DNA of 64,000 nucleotides from Clostridiaceae bacterium Marseille-Q4149 (GTDB lineage: Bacteria > Bacillota > Clostridia > Oscillospirales > Oscillospiraceae), in the NCBI GenBank assembly GCA_018228685.1, contig CP073691.1, positions 1,426,001 to 1,490,000 on the forward strand, read 5' to 3'. Every line of letters starts with the position of its first letter. Within the stretch, counting starts at the first letter, position 1. The notes beneath the pieces were generated by a model. It searched no databases. It saw only the letters and a list, made by a program, of their open reading frames with translations, and was not told the origin of the DNA. Shown piece by piece: positions 51,556 to 60,029 of the stretch. The translations under genes were made by a program, and so were the position numbers.

Positions 51556-51584
51556 ATTGTAACGGATTCCGTTCCGCTGCGGAA
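51556..51584 (-). promoter_or_regulatory. Candidate promoter/operator of the methyltransferase-transporter operon
   Basis: On the minus strand a -10 TACAAT (51561-51556) is joined to two adjoining palindromes: AACGGA-T-TCCGTT (51561-51573) and TTCCGC-T-GCGGAA (51572-51584). No good -35 is visible. The sites could bind a metal or ligand-responsive repressor. The deletion joint at about 51629 lies just upstream, so the native promoter may be partly lost. Confidence 0.4.
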
Positions 51585-51626
51585 GCCTCCCGGGGGGATA
51601 AAATTTCAGGAATTCGGAGCAGCGGG

Positions 51627-51895
51627 ATGGTGGCGGCCGAGGCCGGCGTGCCGGGTGTGCCGATCAGGATGGCGGTGATGGAGCCGCCGTAAATCGCGCC
51701 GAAGGAGATGGCCAGCAGCATGGAAATACTGGCCGCGGGGTCCATGCCATAGGTAAAGGCCAGCATCAGCGTCACGCCCATCACCGAAGTCAGGCCCGGC
51801 ATTGCGCCGATCATGATGCCGCCCATAGTACCGGCGATCATCATCAGAAGATACTGAGGAGACAGTAGCTCACCCAGCGCTGTAATTACTCCCAT
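51627..51895 (-). pseudogene. tctA fragment (tripartite tricarboxylate transporter large permease)
   Basis: From ATG 51895: 89 codons with the TctA N-terminal helices (GELLSPQYLLMMIAGTMGGI, then YGGSITAILIGTPGTPASAAT). Full TctA is about 500 residues. Homology stops at about 51629, where the sequence passes into the promoter region of the methyltransferase operon; the remaining frame is unrelated and runs to 51170 only by chance. The transporter therefore lacks most of its channel. Confidence 0.9.
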
Positions 51896-51918
51896 ATAAA
51901 CCTCCGTTCTAACTCATA

Positions 51919-52383
51919 TCAGCCCAACAGGCCGGAAAGGATTCCGTTGGGCAGAGGGACCTTCAGGAACATACCGAAGATGGCATACAGCACCACAGGC
52001 GCCAGGATCGACACGGCCAGCATCAGCGGCCACGCCTTTTTGAACGGCTCGTTGAGCAGCAGGGCCATCATCACGAACACGACCCAGATGCTGTCCAGCA
52101 CGAAGCCAAGAATTTTCAGCAGAACAAAATAGGCCACGGCGGCGGCAATGCCGATCAGCAGCTTCTTGCTGAACAGCTCCGCCTTTTCACTGCCGCCCTT
52201 GCGGAGCTCCTGGATGATCAGAAGGACGCCGCACACTGCCAGGCCCACACAAACGGCCTTGGGGAAAGCGCCGGAGCCGATCTCCGTCTGACCCGGCAGC
52301 ATCTTGAAGGTATCGGCGCAAAAGAAGAAAAATGCGGCAACCGCTATCAGAACCACGGAGAATACAATATTCAGCTTTTTCAT
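51919..52383 (-). CDS. tctB: Tripartite tricarboxylate transporter TctB-family protein
   Basis: 154 residues, small membrane subunit. Four hydrophobic segments (about 5-23, 41-59, 72-96, 98-132) and the conserved loop GSGAFPKAVCVGL (about 37-49). ATG 52383 (MKKLNIVFSVVL) follows AAAGGAG; upstream in-frame codons are not family-like. Intact by length, but its partners tctA and tctC are damaged, so it is probably non-functional (inference). Confidence 0.88.
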   Translation of the reverse strand: MKKLNIVFSVVLIAVAAFFFFCADTFKMLPGQTEIGSGAFPKAVCVGLAVCGVLLIIQELRKGGSEKAELFSKKLLIGIAAAVAYFVLLKILGFVLDSIWVVFVMMALLLNEPFKKAWPLMLAVSILAPVVLYAIFGMFLKVPLPNGILSGLLG

Positions 52384-52452
52384 AAGTTCTCCTTTCGAGT
52401 GTGGGCGGTACACACCCCTGTGCGTACCGCCCACTTGAGTCGGTTAAGACGA

Positions 52453-53415
52453 TCAGTTCGCAGAATTCAGATAAGCGTTGATGATCTTCTCAAAGTTGCC
52501 GGACATGCTGTCCAGAATGTCGTTGGTCTCCTGAGCGTTCAGGGGCATGTAGGTCATGTTGGCAGCCTCGATCTTCTCGCGGCAGGCATCGCTGTTGATG
52601 ACCTTCTCAAAGCCGTCGCACAGAGCCTTCTTCACGTCGTCGGGGGGATCCTTGTTGACGCACAGGCCGCGCAGAGCCACGATGGTCAGATCCACGCCGA
52701 CCTCCTGGAAGGTGGGCACGTCAGGATAGGCCTCCAGGCGCTCGGTGTTGGCCACAGCCAGGACCTTCAGCTCGCCGCTGGCGATGTTGGAGGCAGCCTC
52801 GGCGGCGGAGCAGGTCACGGCGTCCACATGGCCGCTCAGAACGGCGGTGAGGGCGGAAGCAGCGCCGTCAAAGGGGACGTGGTTGAAGCTGGCGCCGGTT
52901 TCCAGCTCGATACCGATGGCAGCCAGGTGCCAGATGTCGCCCATGCCGGAGTTGGCCAGCTGGACGGTGCCGGGCTTCTCCTTGGCCTCAGCCAGGAAGT
53001 CCTGGATGGTGTTCCAGCGGGAGTCAGCGCGGACGATGATGGCGGCAGGCTCGCCGTTGATGACGCAGATGGGATCAAAGGCGTCGCGGGTGGTCTCGGC
53101 GGGAGCCAGGCCCAGCAGAGGCAGCGTGATCAGGTCCACGGAGCAGGTGCCCAGGGTGTAGCCGTCAGCGGCGGCGTTCAGAGCCTCGGTCAGGCCCACG
53201 GTACCGGAGCCGCCGGTCTTATTCTCCACATTGATGGTCTGGCCGAAGGTGTCCTTGCCGCACTCGGCCAGGATCTGCAGGGCCAGGTCCGTACCGCCGC
53301 CTGCGCCGTAGGGGCAGACAATGGTCATGGTTTTGGTGGGGAAGGCGGTGGAATCCGTATTGTTGTTGTTATCGCTGGGCTTGCTGCCGCAGGCCACCAG
53401 CGTAAGAATCATCAC
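52453..53415 (-). CDS. tctC: Tripartite tricarboxylate transporter binding protein, N-terminally truncated
   Basis: About 320 residues of a Bug/TctC family solute receptor: FPTKTMTIVCPYGAGGGTDL, then ENKTGGSGTVGL, the strand before NGEPAAIIV and VPTFQEVGVDL. The signal peptide core (LVLASVMILTLVACGS) is present, but the frame enters from sequence belonging to the dapA-like fragment, with an in-frame stop 8 codons upstream. The only start left is GTG 53415 (or ATG 53412), giving a signal of about nine residues before the lipobox C. The GTGATG overlaps the dapA-like stop, so coupled translation is possible; export is doubtful. Confidence 0.8.
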   Translation of the reverse strand: MMILTLVACGSKPSDNNNNTDSTAFPTKTMTIVCPYGAGGGTDLALQILAECGKDTFGQTINVENKTGGSGTVGLTEALNAAADGYTLGTCSVDLITLPLLGLAPAETTRDAFDPICVINGEPAAIIVRADSRWNTIQDFLAEAKEKPGTVQLANSGMGDIWHLAAIGIELETGASFNHVPFDGAASALTAVLSGHVDAVTCSAAEAASNIASGELKVLAVANTERLEAYPDVPTFQEVGVDLTIVALRGLCVNKDPPDDVKKALCDGFEKVINSDACREKIEAANMTYMPLNAQETNDILDSMSGNFEKIINAYLNSAN

Positions 53416-53861
53416 AGAGGCAAGAACCAGGGGTTGTTATAGATCATCATGCGGATATCCAGCGCGGCGCGGATGTCGCGGAAGTGCTGCATAACGGCCT
53501 TCTTGTGGGGATTGAGGTAGTAGGGCAGGATCACCATCACGCCGTCGGCGCCGCAGTCCTGGGCATACTTGCTCATCTTGATGGTGTTCAGGGTGTCGTA
53601 CCGGCCGGTACCGCAGATCAGGGGCACCTGACCATTCAGGAAGGACGCCACGTGGCCGATGATCTCGCGCTGCTCCTCCATGTTCATGGCGACGTTCTCG
53701 CCGGTGCTGCCGCAGATGGAGATGGACTGTGCGCCGTTGTCCAGCAGCCAGGTCAGATACTTCTCCATGCCCTTCTTGTTATAGGTCTGGTCGGCGTTCC
53801 AGATGGTCATGGACGCAGGGCAGATACCATAAGGCTTCTTGGCGGTTTCTTTCACTTTCAT
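53412..53861 (-). pseudogene. Truncated DapA-family (dihydrodipicolinate synthase-like) gene
   Basis: From ATG 53861 (ribosome site GGAAAGGAAG): 149 codons. The N-terminal half of a DHDPS/N-acetylneuraminate-lyase fold is clear (GAQSISICGSTGENVAMNMEE, LICGTGRYDT, DGVMVILPYYLNP, MIYNNPW). The family is about 300 residues and needs the Schiff-base lysine, which follows after this point. At about 53430 the sequence switches to the tctC signal peptide. The product cannot be active. In intact loci such lyases act on the substrate imported by the TctABC system. Confidence 0.9.
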
Positions 53862-54026
53862 GATGATTCTTCCTTTCCCATTTTTATCTGTTGGATTTTT
53901 ATGTAACCTGCTTCGCAGGAAGGGATAAGAAAAATTTTTAATTTTTAATTTTTTATGGTCTGAAAAAAGATATCCCTTTCCGATGGCTCAAGGTTATCCC
54001 ATTGTGCAGTGGAGCGGATAACGGCG

Positions 54027-54056
54027 CGGCGGTCCGGAGCTTGTTCCGGACCGCCG
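54027..54056 (-). terminator. Hairpin after the GntR-type regulator gene
   Basis: Perfect 12-bp stem (54027-54038 with 54045-54056), loop of six bases. No T-run follows on the minus strand; it lies 30 bases past the regulator stop. The remaining gap to 53861 is AT-rich and shows no ORF. Confidence 0.5.
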
Positions 54057-54085
54057 TCAACTCATGGTTGGGGATATCGTTTCGT

Positions 54086-54745
54086 TTATGCGTGCATTTT
54101 GATCAGGATTTTCTGGCAGGCGCCCTGGATATGCGCCTCAATGATGCTGTGGGCCCGAGAGAAATCCCCCGCCCGCAGGGCATCGAGCACCATCTCATGG
54201 TCGCCGGAGGCACTCTCCTGCTGCACCCGGGTGTGGCTGGCCAGCAGATAGTTGGCCACAATGAACTGGCCCTGGATCCGGTCATAGACCTCGCTGAGAC
54301 ACCGGTTCCCGGCCTGCTCCACTAGCACCCGGTGGAAGTCCAGGTCCGTGCGGCGGGCACTGACCACATCGTCCGTTTCGTTGGAGAGGATGCACTCCCT
54401 GGCCAGACGGTCCAGCGTCTGATAGTCCACCGGCAGCGCCTTGCGCTGAATGTCCGTCAGTGCCTGATGCTCCAGCAGCAAGCGTATCTCGATGATGTCG
54501 CACACTTCCTTCTCGCTGAAGGTCGGCACGGAGAAATGTCCCTTGCTGGAAAACACCACCATGCCCTGGGTATGCATCCGCTTCAGAGCCTGCTGCACCG
54601 GCGTCCGGCTGACGCCGTAGCGCTCGGCCAGCTCGTCCAGGTTCAGGGCCTGGCCCGGTAACCAGTTTCCCCGCAGGATCTCCTCCAGAAATGCCTCGTG
54701 GATCGTCACGTCCAGGTTCTTCTTCAGCGCCATATAATTCACCAT
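54086..54745 (-). CDS. GntR-family (FadR-type) transcriptional regulator
   Basis: 219 residues. N-terminal winged HTH: LRGNWLPGQALNLDELAERY then GVSRTPVQQALKRM (about 24-58). C-terminal FCD domain (about 75-215) with DLDFHRVLVEQAGNRCL and RVQQESASGDHEMVLDALRA, the metal/carboxylate-binding FadC fold. Placed upstream of the dapA-like/tctC/tctB/tctA genes, which it would control by sensing a carboxylic acid. Start ATG 54745; ATG 54733 is possible. Confidence 0.93.
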   Translation of the reverse strand: MVNYMALKKNLDVTIHEAFLEEILRGNWLPGQALNLDELAERYGVSRTPVQQALKRMHTQGMVVFSSKGHFSVPTFSEKEVCDIIEIRLLLEHQALTDIQRKALPVDYQTLDRLARECILSNETDDVVSARRTDLDFHRVLVEQAGNRCLSEVYDRIQGQFIVANYLLASHTRVQQESASGDHEMVLDALRAGDFSRAHSIIEAHIQGACQKILIKMHA

Positions 54746-54882
54746 TCATCCTTGTTTTTTGTCTCTCTGCTTTACATGCCTATCATACAGCCTTTTTCTG
54801 TAAAAAGCAATACACAAAGCCTATAATTTAATTTTTAATTTTTTATTAGAAATGTAAAAAGGGAGTCAGTGAAAGTCCTTGC

Positions 54883-54917
54883 AAAATCCCCGCCTCAGTA
54901 GATGAGGCGGGGATTTT
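54883..54917 (-). terminator. Rho-independent terminator of the PBP gene
   Basis: 15-bp stem (54883-54897 with 54903-54917), loop GTAGA, ending in ATTTT on the minus strand, 17 bases past the PBP stop. Between it and the GntR gene (54746) lies AT-rich sequence only. Confidence 0.8.
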
Positions 54918-54933
54918 GGGAAAAATCTTGGGC

Positions 54934-57435
54934 TTACGGCAGGAGCTTGTCCCACCAATCCGACCAGGAGCCGAAGCGGGTGTCGTCGTCATCGTCGTCA
55001 TCGCCAGGGATGATGGGGAAGATAGAGGGCTTCTTGTTGTGCACCGGGCACAACTCGCCCTCCTCCTTGCCGGTGAGGGTCTGGAGCAGGTACTCGTCGT
55101 CCTGGGCCTTGATGTCCTTGATGATCTCACGGGGCCAATCCAGGGCGGCGATCTCCACCACGCTGCTGGCAGGGCAGTATTCCGTGGCCAGGTGCTTGCC
55201 GTCCTTGCAGTAGCGCACCATCTTGTGGACGTTGCAGCTTTGGGTGGGGGCGGTGTCTGCCGCCACGGTGACGGTGGTGACGCGATTGCCCCGCAGATCG
55301 TGGGTGCAGGCGTCGGTGGCCAGCAGGCCGCTGTCCTGGCAGACGGTGACCTGGACCAGGCCGGAGCAGCTGTTGAAGTCCTTGTTCTCCAGGCCGTCGT
55401 GGATGCGGCGCATGACCTCACGCCACAGCACGGCGGAGGGGTTGCCCAGGGACTCGGAGAACCGCTCGTTGGACTTATAGCCCGTCCACACGGCGGCGCT
55501 GTAATAGGGGGAGAAGCCCGCGAAATAGCGGTCGCGGTTTTCGTCGGTGGTACCGGTCTTGCCGGCGATGGTCATGCCGGAGAACCGGGCCTCGCCGCCG
55601 GTACCGCTGGTGATGACGCTCTTGAGGGTCTGGCGGATGATGTAGGCGGTGGTCTGCTTCATGGCCACATGGGATTCCTTGTTGTTCTCGCAGACCAGGT
55701 TGCCCTGGGAGTCCTCCACCCGATAGAAGGTCCGGGGCGGGGTGTACACGCCGTCGTTGACGAAGGCGCCGTAGGCCGCCGCCATCTCCTCGGTGGTGAC
55801 GCCGTATTCATAGCCGCCCAGGCCCATGTTGCCGGACTGCTGGCTGTCGGCCTGGGTCAGGGTGGTGAAGCCCAGCTTCTCCACCATGAAGGTGTAGGAC
55901 TGATAGGTGCCCAGCTCCTCCACCGTGCGCACGGCGCAGGTGTTCAGAGAGCGGACCAGGGCGGTATAGAAGGAGGTCAGGCCCCGGAAGCCGCTGCCGG
56001 AGTTGGAGGGCCATGCGCCGTAGCCGGGCAGGTCCCGGACGGGATAGTCGTCGATGGCGGAGGCGGCGGTGATGGTGCCGTTATCCAGAGCCGGGGCGTA
56101 CACGGACACGGGCTTGGTGGCAGAACCCGGCTGACGGGCCGACGTGGCCCAGTTCCAGCCCCGGTCCACCTCCTTGGCGCCGGTGCCGCCCACCATGGCC
56201 ACCACGTCCCCGGTGTAGGGGTCCACAATGGTGATGGCCGCCTGGAGGGGCTCGCCCTTGGAGTCGGTATACTTGGCGTAGTTGGTGTTTTCAAACACGG
56301 ACTCGGCGATGTCCTGGATCTTGGGGTTCTGGGTGGTATAGATCTTGTAGCCGCCGTTATAGACCTTGCTGACGGCCTTTTCAAAGGCGGTGCGGACATA
56401 GCCGTCGGCGTCTGCGGGGTCGTCGGTCAGGCCAAAGACCTCCACAAACTTCTCGGCCACATCGGTGATGACCTCGTCGGTGAAGTAGGAGTTGTTGGCG
56501 GTGCTGACCACGGCGGGCTTTTCGTCCTCCTCCTGGGGCCCCACATAGTTGCCCAGGTTGGTGTAGCCGTTGGTGAATACCACCTCCTCGGCTTTGGCGG
56601 CGTCATAGGTGGCCTGGTCGATCTTTTCCTGGGCCAGCATGGCGTCCAGCACGTCCAGCTGCCGGTTGCGGTTCTGCTCCCGGGTCCAGTCGCTGCGCAG
56701 GGGGTCATACTGGGAGGGGTTGTTGGTGATGCTGATGAGACACGCGCACTCAGCCAGGGTCAGCTCGGACACGTCCTTGTGGAAGTATGTCCGGGAGGCG
56801 GTCTGCACACCGTAGCACTGGTTGCCCAGGTAGATGGTGTTCAGGTACATCTCCAGAATCTCGTCCTTGGAATAGTCCTTTTCCAGGGCCAGAGCCCGGT
56901 ACACCTCCGTCACCTTGCGCTTGACGGTGTTCTCGTTGTTGCCGGTGACGTTCTTGATGAGCTGCTGGGTGATGGTGGAGCCGCCCTGGGTATTGCCGTT
57001 GGTGAGGGTGCGGAACACGGCCCGGACAGTGCCGTGCCAGTCCACACCGTGGTGGCTCTCGAAGCGCTTGTCCTCGATGGCGATGGTGGCATTGCGGAGG
57101 TTCTTGGGGATGGAATCAAAATCCACCCAGATGCGGTTTTCGTCGCCGAACAGGGTCTGGTACATGACCAGCTCCTTGGTATCCGGATCCTGATAGTACA
57201 GCTCCGTGGACACCTTCTGGTCGTACTCGGACATGTCCACCTCCACATGCCCCTTCAGGGACGTGTTGACGTAGGTCATGAAGATCCCCACGAAGATGGC
57301 GGAGGTCAGCACGGTGACCAGGAGGATGGTACCAAGGACGATGCCGATGGTCCGCCCCACACGGCGGCCCTTTCCGGACTTTTTCCCTGTTTTGGCGCTC
57401 TGCTCTGTCTTTTTCGGCTGGTTGTCTTTGTTCAT
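54934..57435 (-). CDS. Class A penicillin-binding protein (PBP1A-type)
   Basis: 833 residues. Short basic cytoplasmic tail, one membrane helix (about 30-53), then the GT51 glycosyltransferase (about 75-245): EDKRFESHHGVDW with catalytic E121, and GGSTITQQLIKN. The transpeptidase domain (about 385-680) has SATK (about 434), a mid SxN and KTGTT (about 621). The C-terminal region is Cys-containing and ends in a run of seven Asp and an aromatic tail. It polymerises and cross-links peptidoglycan outside the membrane. The ribosome site is AAGGAAGG. Confidence 0.96.
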   Translation of the reverse strand: MNKDNQPKKTEQSAKTGKKSGKGRRVGRTIGIVLGTILLVTVLTSAIFVGIFMTYVNTSLKGHVEVDMSEYDQKVSTELYYQDPDTKELVMYQTLFGDENRIWVDFDSIPKNLRNATIAIEDKRFESHHGVDWHGTVRAVFRTLTNGNTQGGSTITQQLIKNVTGNNENTVKRKVTEVYRALALEKDYSKDEILEMYLNTIYLGNQCYGVQTASRTYFHKDVSELTLAECACLISITNNPSQYDPLRSDWTREQNRNRQLDVLDAMLAQEKIDQATYDAAKAEEVVFTNGYTNLGNYVGPQEEDEKPAVVSTANNSYFTDEVITDVAEKFVEVFGLTDDPADADGYVRTAFEKAVSKVYNGGYKIYTTQNPKIQDIAESVFENTNYAKYTDSKGEPLQAAITIVDPYTGDVVAMVGGTGAKEVDRGWNWATSARQPGSATKPVSVYAPALDNGTITAASAIDDYPVRDLPGYGAWPSNSGSGFRGLTSFYTALVRSLNTCAVRTVEELGTYQSYTFMVEKLGFTTLTQADSQQSGNMGLGGYEYGVTTEEMAAAYGAFVNDGVYTPPRTFYRVEDSQGNLVCENNKESHVAMKQTTAYIIRQTLKSVITSGTGGEARFSGMTIAGKTGTTDENRDRYFAGFSPYYSAAVWTGYKSNERFSESLGNPSAVLWREVMRRIHDGLENKDFNSCSGLVQVTVCQDSGLLATDACTHDLRGNRVTTVTVAADTAPTQSCNVHKMVRYCKDGKHLATEYCPASSVVEIAALDWPREIIKDIKAQDDEYLLQTLTGKEEGELCPVHNKKPSIFPIIPGDDDDDDDTRFGSWSDWWDKLLP

Positions 57436-57526
57436 AGACAGGGCACCTTCCTTTCTCTGTTACTGGTGTATGCGCCGCACCGATCGCGGCATGGATGAGA
57501 AAACATTCTATTCCATAATAAAAACC

Positions 57527-57555
57527 ATTGTACCATACCTGTCAACTGCTGAAAA
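57527..57555 (-). promoter_or_regulatory. Candidate promoter of the PBP gene
   Basis: On the minus strand TTTTCA (57555-57550), 17-base spacer, extended -10 TGGTACAAT ending at 57527. A TTGACA at 57545-57540 within the spacer is offset for this -10. Confidence 0.45.
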
Positions 57556-57688
57556 TTGTCATTTGATAAAAATTTCGAATTATTACATAGATTTTACGCG
57601 GAAAAACCGAAAAAATCCTCCTGTTCTCTCACCATATGGCCGCAAATTCACCTCTCCGTTCCCTCCAACCCCCTCCCCCGGCGGACTC
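57556..57688. other. Intergenic region between PBP and YoaK-like genes
   Basis: Middle of a 358-base gap between divergent genes. AT-rich left part, C-rich right part. Apart from the two promoters I see no ORF, hairpin or RNA gene. Confidence 0.4.
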
Positions 57689-57717
57689 TTGACGGATCCC
57701 CTCCCCTGTCGTATAAT
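57689..57717 (+). promoter_or_regulatory. sigma-A promoter of the YoaK-like gene
   Basis: TTGACG at 57689-57694, 17-base spacer, TATAAT at 57712-57717. Confidence 0.78.
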
Positions 57718-57793
57718 CAGTGGGCCGCCGAAGGGCGGTCAATTCTCAGAAAGCCTGGTGCAAGCTGTGTTTATCCATCGACTGCGGGGCCAG

Positions 57794-58444
57794 ATGTCCG
57801 AATCCATGCTGACAGCCTCCTTCATCATCGTATCCGGCGGCCTTCAGGACGCCTATACCTATCTCTGCCGGGGCGGCGTTTTTGCCAACGCCCAGACCGG
57901 CAACATTGTGCTGTTCAGCGCCTATCTGTTTGAGGGGGCCTGGGACCACTGCCTGCGGTATCTGATCCCCGTTCTGTCCTTTATGGCGGGAATTTTCGCG
58001 GCGGAATGCATCCACCGCCGCTTCAAGCACATGGAAAAGGTCCACTGGCGTCAGCTGATTATCCTGGCGGAGATCGCCGTGCTGTTTGCGGTGGGCTTTA
58101 TGCCCCAGTCACTGAACACTGTGGCCAACTCCCTGGTGTCCTTCTCCTGCGCCATGCAGCTGCAGACCTTCCGCAAGGTCCGTGGCCACGCCTACGCCAG
58201 CACCATGTGCATCGGCAACATGCGCAGCGGCACAGAGGCCCTGTGTGCCTATTTCCACACCCATGAGCCGGAGGCCCTGCGCAATGCCCTGACATATTTC
58301 GGCGTCATCGGCCTGTTCGCCCTGGGTGCCGGTCTGGGAGCCCTGCTGACCGGCGCATCCGCCGTCCGGGGAATCTGGGTGTCCTGCGCCCTGCTGACCG
58401 TCAGCTTCCTGGTCATGTTCATTCACGAGGAGCGCCGGGCCTGA
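57794..58444 (+). CDS. YoaK/DUF1275-family membrane protein
   Basis: 216 residues, about six membrane helices. The family motif GGLQDAYTYLCRGGVFANAQ then TGNIVLFSAYL is near the N-terminus, and MCIGNMRSGTEAL in the second half. ATG 57794 gives the family-like start MSESMLTASF, though its ribosome site (GGGG) is weak. GTG 57758 or 57770 upstream are alternatives allowed by the promoter position. Function of the family is unproven. Monocistronic between its promoter and the 58461-58502 terminator. Confidence 0.88.
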   Translation: MSESMLTASFIIVSGGLQDAYTYLCRGGVFANAQTGNIVLFSAYLFEGAWDHCLRYLIPVLSFMAGIFAAECIHRRFKHMEKVHWRQLIILAEIAVLFAVGFMPQSLNTVANSLVSFSCAMQLQTFRKVRGHAYASTMCIGNMRSGTEALCAYFHTHEPEALRNALTYFGVIGLFALGAGLGALLTGASAVRGIWVSCALLTVSFLVMFIHEERRA

Positions 58445-58460
58445 GCATCCGCTCATCGCA

Positions 58461-58502
58461 TAAATATATCCCCCGGCGCGTCTGCGCCGGGGGATATATT
58501 TA
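58461..58502. terminator. Long bidirectional terminator
   Basis: Perfect 19-bp stem (58461-58479 with 58484-58502), loop GTCT, AT-rich base. Between convergent genes. Confidence 0.8.
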
Positions 58503-58525
58503 GACTTTCTATTGCCGTTATGCCC

Positions 58526-59689
58526 TTACCACTCCAGGTTCTTTCCGGTCTCCTTATCGAAAACGTGGGCCACGTTGCCGCCGAAGATCATGTTGACCTC
58601 GCTGCCCATGGGGAAGTGGGCGGCGGCGCCGTTGGTGGGAACAATGACGATCACGTCCTTGCCCTCGGCCGCCACATGCAGGTGCACGGAGGAGCCCATC
58701 ATCTCGGACACGTCCACGGTGCCCTTGATGCCATCGGCGCAGAGCATCAGGTGGTCCGGGCGCACGCCCAGGGTCACGTCCTGCTCCGCCACGTTGTGCT
58801 CGGCCAGGCGCTGCTGCTTCTCGTCGGACAGCTCCACGGTGACGCCGCCTACGGTGACGGCATACCTGCCGTTCTGCCGGGTCAGCTTCGCGTCGAAGAA
58901 GTTCATCTGGGGCATGCCGATGAAGCCCGCCACGAACAGGTTGGCCGGGTGGTCGAACACCTCCTGGGGGGTGCCGATCTGCTGGATGAAGCCGTCCTTC
59001 ATGATGACGATCCGGTCGCCCAGGGTCATGGCCTCGGTCTGGTCATGGGTGACGTAGATAAACGTGGTGTCGATGCGCTCCCGCAGCTTGATGATCTCGG
59101 CCCGCATCTGGTTGCGGAGCTTGGCGTCCAGGTTGGACAGGGGCTCGTCCATCAGGAACACGGCGGGGTCCCGGACGATGGCCCGGCCGATGGCCACACG
59201 CTGCCGCTGGCCGCCGGACAGAGCCTTGGGCTTGCGGTCCAGATACTGGGTGATATCCAGAATTTCGGCGGCCTCACGGACCTTCTTGTCGATCTCGTCC
59301 TTGGGCAGCTTCTTCAGCTTCAGGGAGAAGGCCATGTTTTCATACACGGTCATGTGGGGATACAGGGCATAGCTCTGGAACACCATGGCGATGTCCCGGT
59401 CCTTGGGCTCCACGTCGTTCATCAGCTTGCCGCCGATGGTCAGCTCGCCGCCGGAGATGTCCTCCAGACCGGCGATCATCCGCAGGGTGGTGGACTTGCC
59501 GCAGCCGGAGGGGCCCACCAGCACGATGAACTCCTTGTCCGCAATGTGCAGGTTGAAATCCTGCACCGCCACCACGCCCTCGTCGGTGATCTGCAGATTG
59601 CCCTTTTTCTGGGGCTCGCCCTTTTTGGCCTTCTTGCTCTCCGCGTTGGGGTACACCTTCTTGAGGTTTTTCAGAATGACCTCTGCCAT
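58526..59689 (-). CDS. Orphan MsmX/UgpC-type sugar ABC transporter ATPase
   Basis: 387 residues. N-terminal ATPase: Walker [10 protein letters not shown], signature LSGGQRQR, Walker [11 protein letters not shown] and H-loop [10 protein letters not shown]-terminal MOI/TOBE regulatory region (about 250-387) is typical of MalK/MsmX. An unusual Lys-rich insert of about 20 residues ([14 protein letters not shown]) follows the KVYP motif before the ATP site. No sugar-binding protein or permeases are nearby, so it likely serves several carbohydrate importers, as MsmX does in Bacillus. The start [14 protein letters not shown] (ATG 59689) has no clear ribosome site; the long leader is structured. Confidence 0.92.
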   Translation of the reverse strand: MAEVILKNLKKVYPNAESKKAKKGEPQKKGNLQITDEGVVAVQDFNLHIADKEFIVLVGPSGCGKSTTLRMIAGLEDISGGELTIGGKLMNDVEPKDRDIAMVFQSYALYPHMTVYENMAFSLKLKKLPKDEIDKKVREAAEILDITQYLDRKPKALSGGQRQRVAIGRAIVRDPAVFLMDEPLSNLDAKLRNQMRAEIIKLRERIDTTFIYVTHDQTEAMTLGDRIVIMKDGFIQQIGTPQEVFDHPANLFVAGFIGMPQMNFFDAKLTRQNGRYAVTVGGVTVELSDEKQQRLAEHNVAEQDVTLGVRPDHLMLCADGIKGTVDVSEMMGSSVHLHVAAEGKDVIVIVPTNGAAAHFPMGSEVNMIFGGNVAHVFDKETGKNLEW

Positions 59690-59875
59690 AATATACAGAC
59701 TGTAACCGTTCTGCCTCCGCATGGAACGGTCTCGCGCCCGGCGAAGCCGCAGCGCCTTACGGCAGGTCTCCACACTGCCGCACCGCCAGTCTCAGCGGGA
59801 CCTGGTTCCTCCTTTGTTTTTCCGCCGGGGGCCAAAAAGTGGAGTGGCCGCCGCCGGTTGGAATAGGATACATTT
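59690..59875 (-). other. Long structured leader of the MsmX-type gene
   Basis: The transcript from 59876-59905 would have about 180 bases before ATG 59689. It holds an isolated AAAGGAGG (about 59816-59809, minus strand) not followed by a start codon, and GC-rich inverted segments near 59780-59740. The true start has no ribosome site. This might be a regulatory leader. I cannot match it to a known riboswitch. Confidence 0.4.
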
Positions 59876-59905
59876 ATTTTACCACCCCTTGCCGCCCTTT
59901 GGCAA
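59876..59905 (-). promoter_or_regulatory. Candidate promoter of the MsmX-type gene
   Basis: On the minus strand TTGCCA (59905-59900), 18-base spacer, TAAAAT (59881-59876). Confidence 0.5.
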
Positions 59906-60029
59906 CCGCCTTTGGTCAAAATTTTCCGCAATTCACTGCCTTTATAGGAAAACTCTGCAAAAAACGCCGTCATTGCCTGTTCTTTTTTCTGATATAAGAA
60001 AAAATTATTGCATTTTCAGTTTTTATCTA

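Noticed and set aside
51170-51626. Continuation of the tctA frame beyond codon 89
   Set aside because: After 51629 the translation has no TctA similarity and overlaps the real methyltransferase gene in another frame.
54916-57498. Plus-strand frame opposite the class A PBP
   Set aside because: Shadow; ends without a family match while the minus strand has all PBP motifs.
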